Below are positions 22,731 to 32,427 of a stretch of DNA of 64,000 nucleotides, in pieces. The notes below the pieces were generated by a model. The model saw only the letters and a list, made by a program, of their open reading frames with translations, was not told the origin of the DNA and ran no database searches. Numbering within the stretch: position 1 is the stretch's first letter; each line of letters begins with the position of its first letter. Source of the DNA: Streptomyces sp. XY006 (GTDB lineage: Bacteria; Actinomycetota; Actinomycetes; Streptomycetales; Streptomycetaceae); assembly GCF_002237655.1 (NCBI RefSeq), contig NZ_NOKT01000027.1, forward strand, positions 61,678 through 125,677, given 5' to 3'. The position numbers and the translations under genes are program-made.

Positions 22731-23723
22731 TCACCCCTCGGAGGCCGGCTCCACATCCGCGAGGAGCTGCCCGAAGGCCGCCTCGTCCACGACGGGTGTG
22801 CCGAACTGGCGGGCCTTGACCACCTTGGACGTGCCCGAGTCCGGGTCGTTCGTGACGAGCAGGCTCGTCAGCCGGGACAGGCTCGTCGCCACGTGCAGGC
22901 CGGCCTCGGTCGCGCGGTCCTCCAGCAGCTCCCGCTCGGTCGAGGTGTCACCCGAGAAGGCGACCCGCATGCCCTGCTTGAGCCGCCCGCCCGGCACGTA
23001 GCGCCCCGGGTTGGGGTGGGGGCAGGCGGGGCGCTTGCGGGAGGGGCGCCAACTGGCCGGTCGGTGACCGCCGTAGCCGGCCTGCTGCCCGATGCGGGGC
23101 GCGGCGGGGCGGTCCGACCACTCCGTCAGCGGCCGGCACTCGTGCAGCGGCAGCCGCAGGTCGTGCGCCGCCGCGGCCCGCAGGCTGGGGCGGAACGCCT
23201 CCGCCAGCACGCGCGCGTCGTCCAGCGCGTGGTGGGCCCGCTGCTGCACGACGCCGAAATGCGCCGCGAGGGACTCCAGCTTGTGGTTGGGCAGCGGCAG
23301 CCCGAGCTCCTTGGAGAGCGCGATGGTGCACAGCCGCTGGCGCACCGGCGCCTCGCGCTGCGCCCGCGCGTACTCCCGGGCGATCATCTGCCAGTCGAAG
23401 ACGGCGTTGTGCGCGACGAGGACCCGTCCCGTCAGCCGGGCCGCGAACTCCTCGGCGATGTCCTGGAAGAGGGGTGCGCCCTCCAGCGCCTCGCTCGTCA
23501 GACCGTGGATCCAGACCGGGCCCGGGTCGCGCTCCGGGTTGACCGTCGTGTACCAGTGGTCCTCGACCTCGCCGCGTGCGTCCAGCCGGTAGACGGCCGC
23601 CGAGATGATGCGGTCGTCCCGGGCCAGGCCCGTGGTCTCCACGTCAACGACCGCGTATCCCTGGGGATACGCGGCCGGCCACGCCGTGGCGGAGAACGCT
23701 GCGGTCGTCAGGTCTTCGAGCAT
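22731..23723 (-). CDS. DEDDh 3'-5' exonuclease with C-terminal BRCT domain
   Basis: A 330-aa protein. The DnaQ-like exonuclease domain has motif I in AVVDVETTGL (Asp27, Glu29), motif II in VAHNAVFDW near residue 105 and the DEDDh motif III in HHALDDARVLAEAF. A Pro/Arg-rich linker follows, then a BRCT-like domain (GGRLKQGMRVAFSGD, LHVATSLSRLTSLLVTND, TSKVVKARQFGTPVVDEAAF). The exonuclease plus BRCT plan is common in actinobacteria and suggests DNA repair or proofreading at breaks. ATG 23723 was chosen. It is divergent from the hydroxylase gene at 23956. Confidence 0.93.
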   Translation of the reverse strand: MLEDLTTAAFSATAWPAAYPQGYAVVDVETTGLARDDRIISAAVYRLDARGEVEDHWYTTVNPERDPGPVWIHGLTSEALEGAPLFQDIAEEFAARLTGRVLVAHNAVFDWQMIAREYARAQREAPVRQRLCTIALSKELGLPLPNHKLESLAAHFGVVQQRAHHALDDARVLAEAFRPSLRAAAAHDLRLPLHECRPLTEWSDRPAAPRIGQQAGYGGHRPASWRPSRKRPACPHPNPGRYVPGGRLKQGMRVAFSGDTSTERELLEDRATEAGLHVATSLSRLTSLLVTNDPDSGTSKVVKARQFGTPVVDEAAFGQLLADVEPASEG

Positions 23724-23955
23724 GGTTCACGAGGATACGGCCCGGGACTGACACCGCCGTCCGCCAGGTGCGTGCCCGCGCCCCCTTCCGATGCCCCCTC
23801 AGGTGGCTTGTCCGGCTTGTCCGTTCGCGAGGCGTACGTCTGCTCGATCGGGGCCGGTTTGGCGGAGATCGCCAAGAAGCAAGCGCGTACCGTCGGTAAT
23901 ACTTGTCGGTAACAACGTCTGGTGGGGCGGGCGGCGGCGGTCCTACGGTGCTTGC

Positions 23956-24893
<938 letters not shown>

Positions 24894-24897
<4 letters not shown>

Positions 24898-25574
24898 ACC
24901 GCACACGCCTCGTCCTGGCCGCCTTCGCCCTCACCGCCCTCGTCGACCTCGCCTGTCTGGCGGCCGGTTACGACGCCGGCCACACCGTCGCCAAGCCCCT
25001 GCTGATGCCGCTGCTGGCGCTCTGGGCCGCGCTGCGCCGGGCGCCCCGGCCGCTCCTGGCCGCCCTGCTGTTCGGCTGGGGCGGGGACGTGCTGCTGCTG
25101 TCCGACGCCGAGCCGGCCTTCCTCGCCGGCATGGCCTCCTTCGCCGCGGGCCACCTCTGCTACCTCGTGCTCTTCCACCGGCACGGCAACCGGTACGCCG
25201 TCCCCCGCGCGCGTGCCGGCCTTCTGGCCCTCGGGTACGCCGTCGCCCTGACGGGGACCGTCGCCCTGCTGTGGCCGGACCTGCCTGCGGAGCTGCGCGT
25301 GCCCGTCGCCGGGTACAGCCTGCTGCTCACGGCCATGGCCTACGGGGCCGGTACCCGCCTCGGTCTCCACACCGGCCTCGGCGGGGCGCTGTTCCTGCTC
25401 TCCGACACCCTCATCGCGACGGGCGTCGCCGATTGGCCTCAGCCGCCGCGGCCCGACTTCTGGATCATGCTCACCTACATCGCCGCGCAGGCCCTGCTGG
25501 CCGCCGGCACGCTCACGGCGCTCGACGCACGCCGCGCGCCGGCCGCCACGTACGGCGAGATGCGGGTGGTCTGA
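24894..25574 (+). CDS. YhhN/TMEM86 family lysoplasmalogenase-like membrane protein
   Basis: A 226-aa protein, nearly all membrane helices. It carries the family pattern KPLLMPLLALWA after the first helix, then LLFGWGGDVLLLSDAEPAFLAGMASFAAGHLCYL, where the two Asp residues (GGDVLLL and LSD) form the conserved putative active site. GGALFLLSDTLIA near residue 165 supplies the third Asp. Characterised members hydrolyse the vinyl-ether bond of lysoplasmalogens. The GTG start overlaps the AGMO-like stop, so the two proteins are made together. The actual substrate in Streptomyces is unknown. Confidence 0.87.
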
Positions 25575-25617
25575 GCCGGCCGGGGCGGCGGGACGCGGAG
25601 CGGGCCGGCGGCCGGAA

Positions 25618-25810
25618 GCGGATGGGTACCGGCAGTGCCGTCGGCAGGCTCGGGCCGGCAGCGGATGGGCACTGGCAACGCCGTCGGCAGGCTCGGGCCG
25701 GCAGCGGATGGGTACCGGCAGCGCCCGTCAGCACGCTCGGGCCGGAAGCGGATGGGTACCGGCAGGGCCGTCGGCAGGCTCGGGCTACCAGCGGATGGGC
25801 ACCGGCAGGG
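25618..25810. repeat. Five-copy 43/44-bp tandem repeat overlapping the end of the CopD gene
   Basis: Units begin with GCGGATGGGYACYGGCARNG at 25618, 25661, 25704, 25748 and 25791, giving spacings of 43, 43, 44 and 43 bases. Each continues through GCCGTCGGCAGGCTCGGGC-like sequence. The last unit is the coding 3' end of the minus-strand CopD gene (…LLTALPVPIRW, stop at 25787-25785). The other four lie beyond its stop, filling the gap to the lysoplasmalogenase gene. The unit length is not a multiple of three. It reads as a minisatellite grown from the gene's end. Confidence 0.9.
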
Positions 25811-26789
25811 CCGTCAGCAGGCCGGACACCGCGACCACCAGGCCGAGCACGGCCACCTCGGCCCGGGCGGGTGTACAGGCGGTCAGCGGGTCGGCCGCCC
25901 GGCGCAGCCGTCGCCGGGCCCACAGGGCGAGCGCGGCCACGACGGCCACGAGCAGCACCTTGGCGAGCAGGGCGCGTCCGTACGCCGTCGCCGTCAGCTG
26001 CTCCAGGATCGTCCCGGGCGGCATCCGGCGCAGCGAACTGCACACGCCCGTGGCGGTGATGGCGGCGAGCAGCACCACCGCCACGCGCGCGTAGAGGCCC
26101 AGCAGGGCCGCGCCCGCCGGGTCGCGCCGCAGCCGCAGTACCCGCAGGGCGTGCAGCAGACCGCCCACCCACAGGGCCGCGCAGGTCAGGTGCACGAGCG
26201 TCAGGCCCGAGCCGGTCAGCGGGCCGTGCTCGGTCGTGGGGTGGGCGCGCAGGGCCTCGGCGACGATCACGGCGGCCAGCGGCAGCACCTGTGTGGCCGG
26301 ACGCCGGGACACCGCACACAGGCCCGCCACGAGGAACGCGTTGACCTCCAGCAGGGCCAGCTTGCCGTCCCGGGAGGCGTACAGGCCGCCGACGTCGACG
26401 TCCGAGAGGCCGCCCGGCACCAGATTGCCCGTGGCGACGACGGAGGCGAGCCCGAGGGCGGCCAGGAAACCGGCGGCGGCCGCCCAGGGCGACCAGCTGC
26501 GCAGCGCGTCCGGGGGAGTGGTCCGCGCCCCCGGCACCGACCGGGCCAGCCGGTTCACGAACACCTCGCCGACCGGTATGCACAGCGCCGCGAACAGCAC
26601 CGTGCGCAGCAGGGCTATGCCCCCGGCGCCGGGCGCCTCGGCCTCCCCGGTGCCGTGCAGCGCGGCCGACGGGCCCAGCAGCGGTATGAGCGCGGCCAGC
26701 ACCACGAGCACCAGGACGGCGACGGCCCGTCCGGCGCCGCCACGCCCTGTCGTCCCGGCCGCCCCGGACGCAGATCTTGTCAAGGTCAC
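25785..26789 (-). CDS. CopD-like copper resistance/import membrane protein
   Basis: A 334-aa polytopic membrane protein with about eight hydrophobic segments. The CopD domain is seen at LTGSGLTLVHLTCAALWVGG, LLHALRVLRL, LLGLYARVAVVLLAAITATG and TAYGRALLAKVLLVAVVAAL, with the conserved His in LVHL and Trp-Gly-Gly. Family members move or buffer copper at the membrane. GTG 26789 was chosen; an in-frame GTG (26813) and TTG (26825) lie upstream. There is no adjacent CopC or sensor, so the copper role rests on the family. The 3' end lies inside a tandem repeat. Confidence 0.85.
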   Translation of the reverse strand: MTLTRSASGAAGTTGRGGAGRAVAVLVLVVLAALIPLLGPSAALHGTGEAEAPGAGGIALLRTVLFAALCIPVGEVFVNRLARSVPGARTTPPDALRSWSPWAAAAGFLAALGLASVVATGNLVPGGLSDVDVGGLYASRDGKLALLEVNAFLVAGLCAVSRRPATQVLPLAAVIVAEALRAHPTTEHGPLTGSGLTLVHLTCAALWVGGLLHALRVLRLRRDPAGAALLGLYARVAVVLLAAITATGVCSSLRRMPPGTILEQLTATAYGRALLAKVLLVAVVAALALWARRRLRRAADPLTACTPARAEVAVLGLVVAVSGLLTALPVPIRW

Positions 26790-26866
26790 CCCAGGATCTT
26801 CACCAACCTCCACAGGGCCGGGCAAGTCGGGAGCGGCGTCCCGCCGACGGCCCGCGGAGACGAAAC

Positions 26867-26894
26867 GGGCCGGGCGGGTGACCCCGCCCGGCCC
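26867..26894 (-). terminator. Terminator after the tandem protease genes
   Basis: GGGCCGGGCGGG (26867-26878) pairs with CCCGCCCGGCCC (26883-26894) across a 4-base loop, 20 bases downstream of the protease stop on the minus strand. Confidence 0.72.
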
Positions 26895-26914
26895 GGATCG
26901 CCGTCACATGCGCC

Positions 26915-28435
26915 CTACTTGGTCACCGCGTCCAGCGCGTCCGCGATGCCCCAGCCGTAGAAGCCGTTGCGGTTCTTCGGGCCCTCGCACACCGCGTCGA
27001 CCTTGCCGTCGGCGTCGATGTCGTACGGGTCCGTGCACGCCTTGGCGTCCGCCTGCGCGTACAGCAGGGCCTTCACCAGGGCCGGGGAGGCGTACGGGTG
27101 CGTCGACTTGATGAGCGCCGCGACGCCCGCGACGTGCGGCGACGCCATCGACGTACCGGCCATGTAGCCCCACTTGCCGCCCGGCAGCGTGCCCAGGATC
27201 AGCCCGCTCGTGGCCGGCGGCTCCGGCTTCTGGTAGGCCGTCGAGTCGCCGCCGGGCGCGGCTATGTCGGCCACGCCCAGGCCGTAGTTGGAGAAGGACG
27301 ACTTGATGCCCTTCGCCCCGGTCGCCGCGACCGTGACGACACCCGGCAGCTGGGTCGGGATGTCGAGGCACTTCGAGGGGTCGACGACCCGCTCGCCCGG
27401 CGTGGTGTCGTTCGGCGAGGACGGGTCGAGGATCTCGTCGGAGGCGAGGTCGTAGTTCTCGTTGCCGGCCGCAGCGACGTTGACCGCGCCCTTCTTCTCG
27501 GCGTACCGCGAGGCCCGCGTGACGGCCTCGACGAGCGCCTTCTGGTCCGGGTCGTCCTTGCAGTTGAAGTACCAGGGGTCGGTGTAATAGCTGTTGTTCG
27601 TCACGTCGACCCCGTGCTCGGCCGCCCACACGAAGCCGCACACCACGGCCTCGGTGTAGAAGAAGCCGGCCGTGGTGGACACCTTGATGCCCGAGACCTT
27701 CACGCCGGGCGCGACACCCGTCATGCCGACGCCGTTCTTGGCGGCGGCGATCTCACCGGCCACGTGCGTGCCGTGCGGGCTCTCCGCCGCGCTCGGCCGC
27801 CAGGCCCCGTCGGAGGTGTCCGGCTTGCCCGTCACGCAGTTGACCGACGCCTCGCGGTCGAAGTTGGGCGCGATGTCGGGGTGCGTGTCGTCCACGCCCG
27901 TGTCGATCACGGCGACCGTGACCTTGTCGCTGCCCAGCGACTTCTCGTGCGCCTTGTCCGCCTTGATGGCGGGCAGGTCCCACTGCAGCGACTCCAGCGG
28001 GTCCTGGCCGGCCGCCGCCTCGGCCCGCGCCACCTCGGCCGCGCTCAGCACCTTCGGCGCGCCCAGGTCACCCGTCGACGCCGCGGGCAGCGGCGCGGTG
28101 CGGGTGGCACCGGCCGACTGCACGCCGCGCACCGTGCGGATGGTCTTGGCGAAGTCGGGGTTCGAGGAGTGGACGACGATGACGCCGATCTGGTCGTACG
28201 ACGTGACGATCGTGCCGCCGGCCTTGCCGACGGCCTTCTTCACGTGCGCCGACGTGCCGTGACCCGGCTTGACGTTGACGACGTAGCTGAGCGGGGTCGC
28301 GTCGGCCGTGACCGCCGCGGGGGCGTCCTCGGCGGCCGAGGCCGTGACGTTCGGCAGGAACGCGAGGGCCGTGGCCATCGCCATTCCGGCCGGGATCGCG
28401 ACGGCGCGGCGGTAGCGCGCGTGCGGCGCAGTCAT
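26915..28435 (-). CDS. Secreted subtilisin-like serine protease (S8), copy 1
   Basis: A 506-aa preproprotease. Signal peptide residues 1-34 (RYRRAVAIPAGMAMATALAF…ASAAEDA). The propeptide is I9-like (PLSYVVNVKPGHGTSAHVKK…GVIVVHSSNPDFAKTIRTV). Catalytic Asp is in VAVIDTGVDDTHPDIAPNF (about 177), His in ESPHGTHVAGEIAAAKNG (about 220) and Ser in YMAGTSMASPHVAGVAAL (about 428). Near the C-terminus, DPYDIDADGKVDAVCEG has the spacing of a Ca-binding DxDxDG loop. It is a clear paralogue of the upstream protease, 59 bases away, with its own ATG 28435 after GGAGACACC. Role: extracellular protein degradation. Confidence 0.94.
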   Translation of the reverse strand: MTAPHARYRRAVAIPAGMAMATALAFLPNVTASAAEDAPAAVTADATPLSYVVNVKPGHGTSAHVKKAVGKAGGTIVTSYDQIGVIVVHSSNPDFAKTIRTVRGVQSAGATRTAPLPAASTGDLGAPKVLSAAEVARAEAAAGQDPLESLQWDLPAIKADKAHEKSLGSDKVTVAVIDTGVDDTHPDIAPNFDREASVNCVTGKPDTSDGAWRPSAAESPHGTHVAGEIAAAKNGVGMTGVAPGVKVSGIKVSTTAGFFYTEAVVCGFVWAAEHGVDVTNNSYYTDPWYFNCKDDPDQKALVEAVTRASRYAEKKGAVNVAAAGNENYDLASDEILDPSSPNDTTPGERVVDPSKCLDIPTQLPGVVTVAATGAKGIKSSFSNYGLGVADIAAPGGDSTAYQKPEPPATSGLILGTLPGGKWGYMAGTSMASPHVAGVAALIKSTHPYASPALVKALLYAQADAKACTDPYDIDADGKVDAVCEGPKNRNGFYGWGIADALDAVTK

Positions 28436-28494
28436 GGTGTCTCCAGTTCGTTCGCGGTACGAGGAGGCTGTGCGGAAGGTCCGGAAGGCGCGGG

Positions 28495-30024
28495 TCACTT
28501 GACCGCGCGCAGCGCGTTGACGATGCCGTGGCCGTAGAAGCCGTTGACGCGCTCGCCGCCCTCGCACACCGCGTCCTGCGTGCCGTCACCGTCCTGGTCG
28601 TAGGAGGTGGGGCAGGCCGTCTCGTCGGCCTGCGCCTTCAGCAGCGCCTGGAGCTGGGCCGGCGAGGCCCAGGGGTACTTGGACTTCAGCAGCGCGGCGA
28701 CGCCGGAGGCGTGCGGCGAGGCCATCGAGGTGCCCTGCAGGAAGGCGAACGCGCCGTTCGGCATGGTGGACAGGATGCGGCCGTCCCTGGACGGCGTGTC
28801 CGGGATCTGGTAGCGGCGGTCGCCACCCGGCGCGGCGACGTCGACGACGCCCTCGCCGTACGTCGAGTAGTACGACTTGACGTTCTGGACGCCGGTCGCG
28901 CTGACCGTGACGACACCCGGCAGCTGGGTCGGGATGTCGAAGCACTCGTGCGGGTCGATGGTGCGCTCGACCGGCGTGGTGTCGTTCGGGCTGGAGCCGT
29001 CGACGATCGCGTCGGCGTCCAGGTCGTGGTTGGAGTTGCCCGCCGCGGCGACGTGCAGCGTGCCCTTCTTCTGGGCGTACAGCTGCGCCCGGTTGACCGC
29101 GGTCACGACGGCGCGCTGGTCCGGGTCGTCCATGCAGTTGTACAGCCACGGGTCGACGTAGTAGCTGTTGTTCGTGATCTCGACGCCGTGGTCGGCGGCG
29201 AACACGAACGCGCAGACGACGCTCTCCGGGTAGAAGAGGCCGCTCGCCCGGTCGGTCACGTTGATGCTGGACACCTTCACCCCGGGAGCGACACCGGCGA
29301 CGCCGGTCCCGTTGCGGGCGGCGGCTATGGAACCGGCGACGTGCGTGCCGTGGTAGTCCTCAGGCGTGTACGGCCGCCAGGCGCCCTCGCTGGTGTCGGC
29401 CTTGCCGCCGGCGCAGTTGGCGGACTGGGAGGCGGAGAAGTTCGGGGCGATGTCGGGGTGGGTGTCGTCCACGCCGGTGTCGATCACCGCGACCGTCACC
29501 TTGCGGCTGCCCGGGTTGATCTTCGCGGCCTTGTCGGCGCCGATCGCGCGCAGGTCCCACTGGTCCGCTTCGAGGGGCTCGCTCTCGGGCGTCTGCGCGG
29601 AGGCGGCCTCGACCCGCTCGGCCTGGGCGGCCGTCAGGTAGCGGGCGGCGCCCTCCTCCTTCGTCCCCGCGGCGGCCAGCGGCGCCGTGCGCGTCGCACC
29701 GGCCGAGTGGACTCCGCGCACCGTGCGGACGGTCTTGGCGAAGTCGGGGTTCGAGGAGTGGACGACGAGGACGCCGATCCGCTCGTACGCCGCCACGACG
29801 GTGCCGCCGGCCTTGCCGATCGCCTTCTTCACCGACGCGATCGTGTGGCGGTCCGTCTTGGTGTTGACGACGTACGCCAGCCGCGGCGCGTCTGCCGTCA
29901 CGGTGGCCGGCCCGGCCTGCGGGGCCGCCGAGGCGGCGGCGGGCAGGAAGCCGAGCGAGGCCGTCAGCGACAGCACGACGGGCACGGCGAGAGCGAGCCG
30001 GCGTCTGGAACGCAAGTGAGACAT
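28495..30024 (-). CDS. Secreted subtilisin-like serine protease (S8), copy 2
   Basis: A 509-aa preproprotease built like its downstream neighbour. Signal peptide about residues 1-33 (SRRRLALAVPVVLSLTASLG…ASAAP), I9-like propeptide, then Asp in VAVIDTGVDDTHPDIAPNF (about 180), His in EDYHGTHVAGSIAAARNG (about 224) and Ser in LQGTSMASPHASGVAALL (about 432). The C-terminal DQDGDGTQDAVCEG repeats the acidic loop. The oxyanion Asn is in AAAGNSNHD. ATG 30024 was chosen. Both genes probably arose by tandem duplication and may share one transcript from the promoter in 30025-30277. Confidence 0.94.
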   Translation of the reverse strand: MSHLRSRRRLALAVPVVLSLTASLGFLPAAASAAPQAGPATVTADAPRLAYVVNTKTDRHTIASVKKAIGKAGGTVVAAYERIGVLVVHSSNPDFAKTVRTVRGVHSAGATRTAPLAAAGTKEEGAARYLTAAQAERVEAASAQTPESEPLEADQWDLRAIGADKAAKINPGSRKVTVAVIDTGVDDTHPDIAPNFSASQSANCAGGKADTSEGAWRPYTPEDYHGTHVAGSIAAARNGTGVAGVAPGVKVSSINVTDRASGLFYPESVVCAFVFAADHGVEITNNSYYVDPWLYNCMDDPDQRAVVTAVNRAQLYAQKKGTLHVAAAGNSNHDLDADAIVDGSSPNDTTPVERTIDPHECFDIPTQLPGVVTVSATGVQNVKSYYSTYGEGVVDVAAPGGDRRYQIPDTPSRDGRILSTMPNGAFAFLQGTSMASPHASGVAALLKSKYPWASPAQLQALLKAQADETACPTSYDQDGDGTQDAVCEGGERVNGFYGHGIVNALRAVK

Positions 30025-30277
30025 GGGGTCTCCACATCCTCCGGAAACGAAACCGGCCCGAGGCACAGGTGGTGCTCGGGCAGGTACATGACGAGGTGGT
30101 GCAGGGTGAAGCTATCCCGGCCTCTCGCCGGCCAGCAACGTTTCGCCGAAACGACTTCGGAAAGAACGCGACGCGGTTGAACCGCTCCCCGTGTGCCGCC
30201 GTGACGTTGAACAAGGAGCGCGAGGACACTCGCCTCCGTCCCCGTACCCACCGCTTCCGTCATTGCGAGGAGACTCC

Positions 30278-30634
30278 GTGGCCACCGACGCACCGCCCCC
30301 CTCGAAAGAGCAACACAAACTCCCCTCACCCGAGGAGTTCACCGAGGTGCAGGAGAGCGCGGAGTTCGGTGAACTGCGCCGCTCCTACCGCTCCTTCGCC
30401 TTCCCGCTGACCGTCGCCTTCATCGCCTGGTACCTGCTGTACGTGCTGCTGTCGAACTACGCCGGCGGCTTGATGGGCACCAAGCTGTTCGGCAACATCA
30501 ACGTCGCCTTCGTCCTCGGCGTCGCCCAGTTCGTCACCACGTTCCTCATCGCCTGGTGGTACTCGAAGCACGCCGCCGCGAAGCTCGACCCCAAGGCCGA
30601 GGCCATCAAGTCCCGGATGGAGGGCGGCGCATGA
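30278..30634 (+). CDS. DUF485 small membrane subunit of the acetate symporter
   Basis: A 118-aa protein. The N-terminal 40 residues are charged (SPEEFTEVQESAEFGELRRS). YRSFAFPLTVAFIAWYLLYVLL starts the DUF485 domain with its first helix, and the second helix is VAFVLGVAQFVTTFLIAWWY. GTG 30278 is preceded by GAGGAGA. It overlaps the ActP start (ATGA), a pairing seen widely between DUF485 and SSS-family acetate or monocarboxylate carriers. It likely assists or stabilises the carrier. Confidence 0.93.
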   Translation: MATDAPPPSKEQHKLPSPEEFTEVQESAEFGELRRSYRSFAFPLTVAFIAWYLLYVLLSNYAGGLMGTKLFGNINVAFVLGVAQFVTTFLIAWWYSKHAAAKLDPKAEAIKSRMEGGA

Positions 30635-32256
30635 GCACCGCACAGCAGACCCTGCTCGCCGCGAACGAGGCCAGCGAGCACCGCCCGCTGATCATCACCC
30701 TGTTCGCGCTGTTCGTCCTCGCCACCCTCGGCATCACCATCTGGGCCGGCCGGCAGACCAAGGACGCCGCCGACTTCTACGCCGGCGGCCGCCAGTTCAG
30801 CGCCTTCCAGAACGGCCTCGCCGTCTCCGGCGACTACATGTCCGCCGCGTCCTTCCTCGGCATCGCCGGCGCCATCGCCATCTTCGGCTACGACGGCTTC
30901 CTGTACTCCATCGGCTTCCTGGTCGCCTGGCTGGTCGCCCTGCTCCTGGTGGCCGAGCCGCTGAGGAACTCCGGCCGCTACACCATGGGCGACGTCCTCG
31001 CCTACCGCATGCGCCAGCGCCCGGTCCGCACCGCCGCCGGCACCTCCACGATCGTCGTGTCGATCTTCTACCTGCTGGCCCAGATGGCCGGCGCGGGCGT
31101 CCTCGTCTCGCTGCTGCTCGGCATCACCTCCGACGCGGGCAAGATCCTCATCGTCGCCCTGGTCGGCATCCTGATGATCGTCTACGTGTCCATCGGCGGC
31201 ATGAAGGGCACCACCTGGGTCCAGATGGTCAAGGCCGTGCTGCTCATCGGCGGCACCATCCTGATCACCTTCCTGGTGCTGCTGAAGTTCGACTTCAACA
31301 TCTCCGACCTGCTCGGCACCGCCGCCGAGAACAGCGGCAAGGGCGCCGCCTTCCTGGAGCCCGGCCTCCAGTACGGCGCGACCGGCACCTCCAAGCTGGA
31401 CTTCATCTCCCTCGGCATCGCCCTGGTGCTCGGCACCGCCGGCCTGCCCCACATCCTGATCCGCTTCTACACGGTCCCCAACGCCAAGGCCGCCCGGAAG
31501 TCCGTGAACTGGGCCATCGGCATCATCGGCGCCTTCTACCTGATGACCATCGCCCTCGGCTTCGGCGCCGCCGCGCTGATCTCCCAGGACGAGATCATCG
31601 CCTCCAACCCGTCCGGCAACACGGCCGCCCCGCTGCTCGCCCTGCACCTCGGCGGCGTCGACTCGGCCTGGGGCGCGATCCTGCTCGCCACGATCTCGGC
31701 GGTCGCCTTCGCGACGATCCTCGCCGTGGTCGCCGGCCTCACCCTCGCCTCCTCGTCCTCCTTCGCGCACGACATCTACGCCAACGTCATCCGCAAGGGA
31801 CAGGCCTCCGGTGCCGAGGAGGTGCGCGCGGCCCGCTGGGCGACCGTCTTCATCGGCGTGATCTCCATCGGCCTGGGAGCCCTGGCCCGCGACCTGAACG
31901 TGGCCGGCCTGGTCGCCCTCGCCTTCGCGGTCGCCGCCTCCGCCAACCTGCCGACGATCCTCTACAGCCTGTTCTGGAAGCGGTTCACCACCCAGGGCGC
32001 CCTGTGGTCGATCTACGGCGGTCTGATCGTCGCCGTCGGCCTGGTGCTGTTCTCGCCCGTGGTCTCCGGCGACCCCAAGGCGATGTTCCCCGAGGTCGAC
32101 TTCGCCTGGTTCCCGCTGAAGAACCCGGGCATCATCTCCATCCCGTTCGGCTTCCTCATGGGCTGGCTCGGCACGGTCCTGTCCAAGGAGGAGCCCGACG
32201 CCAAGAAGTACGCCGAGCTGGAGGTCAGGTCCCTGACCGGCACCGGCGCCCACTGA
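30631..32256 (+). CDS. actP: Cation/acetate symporter (sodium:solute symporter family)
   Basis: A 541-aa polytopic membrane carrier. Typical SSS features are KDAADFYAGGRQFSAFQNGLAVSGDYMSAASFLGIAG near residues 44-80, GRYTMGDVLAYRM, the family signature region VYVSIGGMKGTTWVQMVKAV, and TAGLPHILIRFYTVPNAKAARKS, which is characteristic of ActP. It imports acetate or similar short monocarboxylates with a cation. Coupled to the DUF485 gene in front. A hairpin 15 bases after the stop probably ends the operon. Confidence 0.94.
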   Translation: MSTAQQTLLAANEASEHRPLIITLFALFVLATLGITIWAGRQTKDAADFYAGGRQFSAFQNGLAVSGDYMSAASFLGIAGAIAIFGYDGFLYSIGFLVAWLVALLLVAEPLRNSGRYTMGDVLAYRMRQRPVRTAAGTSTIVVSIFYLLAQMAGAGVLVSLLLGITSDAGKILIVALVGILMIVYVSIGGMKGTTWVQMVKAVLLIGGTILITFLVLLKFDFNISDLLGTAAENSGKGAAFLEPGLQYGATGTSKLDFISLGIALVLGTAGLPHILIRFYTVPNAKAARKSVNWAIGIIGAFYLMTIALGFGAAALISQDEIIASNPSGNTAAPLLALHLGGVDSAWGAILLATISAVAFATILAVVAGLTLASSSSFAHDIYANVIRKGQASGAEEVRAARWATVFIGVISIGLGALARDLNVAGLVALAFAVAASANLPTILYSLFWKRFTTQGALWSIYGGLIVAVGLVLFSPVVSGDPKAMFPEVDFAWFPLKNPGIISIPFGFLMGWLGTVLSKEEPDAKKYAELEVRSLTGTGAH

Positions 32257-32271
32257 GCACGAGCCTCGACC

Positions 32272-32317
32272 CGCGGCCGCGTCGTAGGAACCTCCAGGTC
32301 CCTGCGGCGCGGCCGCG
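32272..32317 (+). terminator. Terminator after actP
   Basis: Long imperfect inverted repeat: CGCGGCCGCG at 32272-32281 and again at 32308-32317 with partly paired inner arms. It directly follows the actP stop. Confidence 0.6.
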
Positions 32318-32427
32318 TTCCACGTCGTGGGATCGGGTCTGTGGCGTTGTCAGCTCGGTCACGTAGGCTCACAGGTGCCGGAGAACCAGTGCTCCGGGCA
32401 CGATTCGCGTCGAGGGAGGGGGCCCAC

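Noticed and set aside
25618..25810. CRISPR array
   Set aside because: The repeats are head-to-tail with no unique spacers and no cas gene is in the window.
28528..30180. A 550-codon plus-strand frame opposite the proteases
   Set aside because: Shadow frame; the minus strand has complete catalytic triads and signal peptides.
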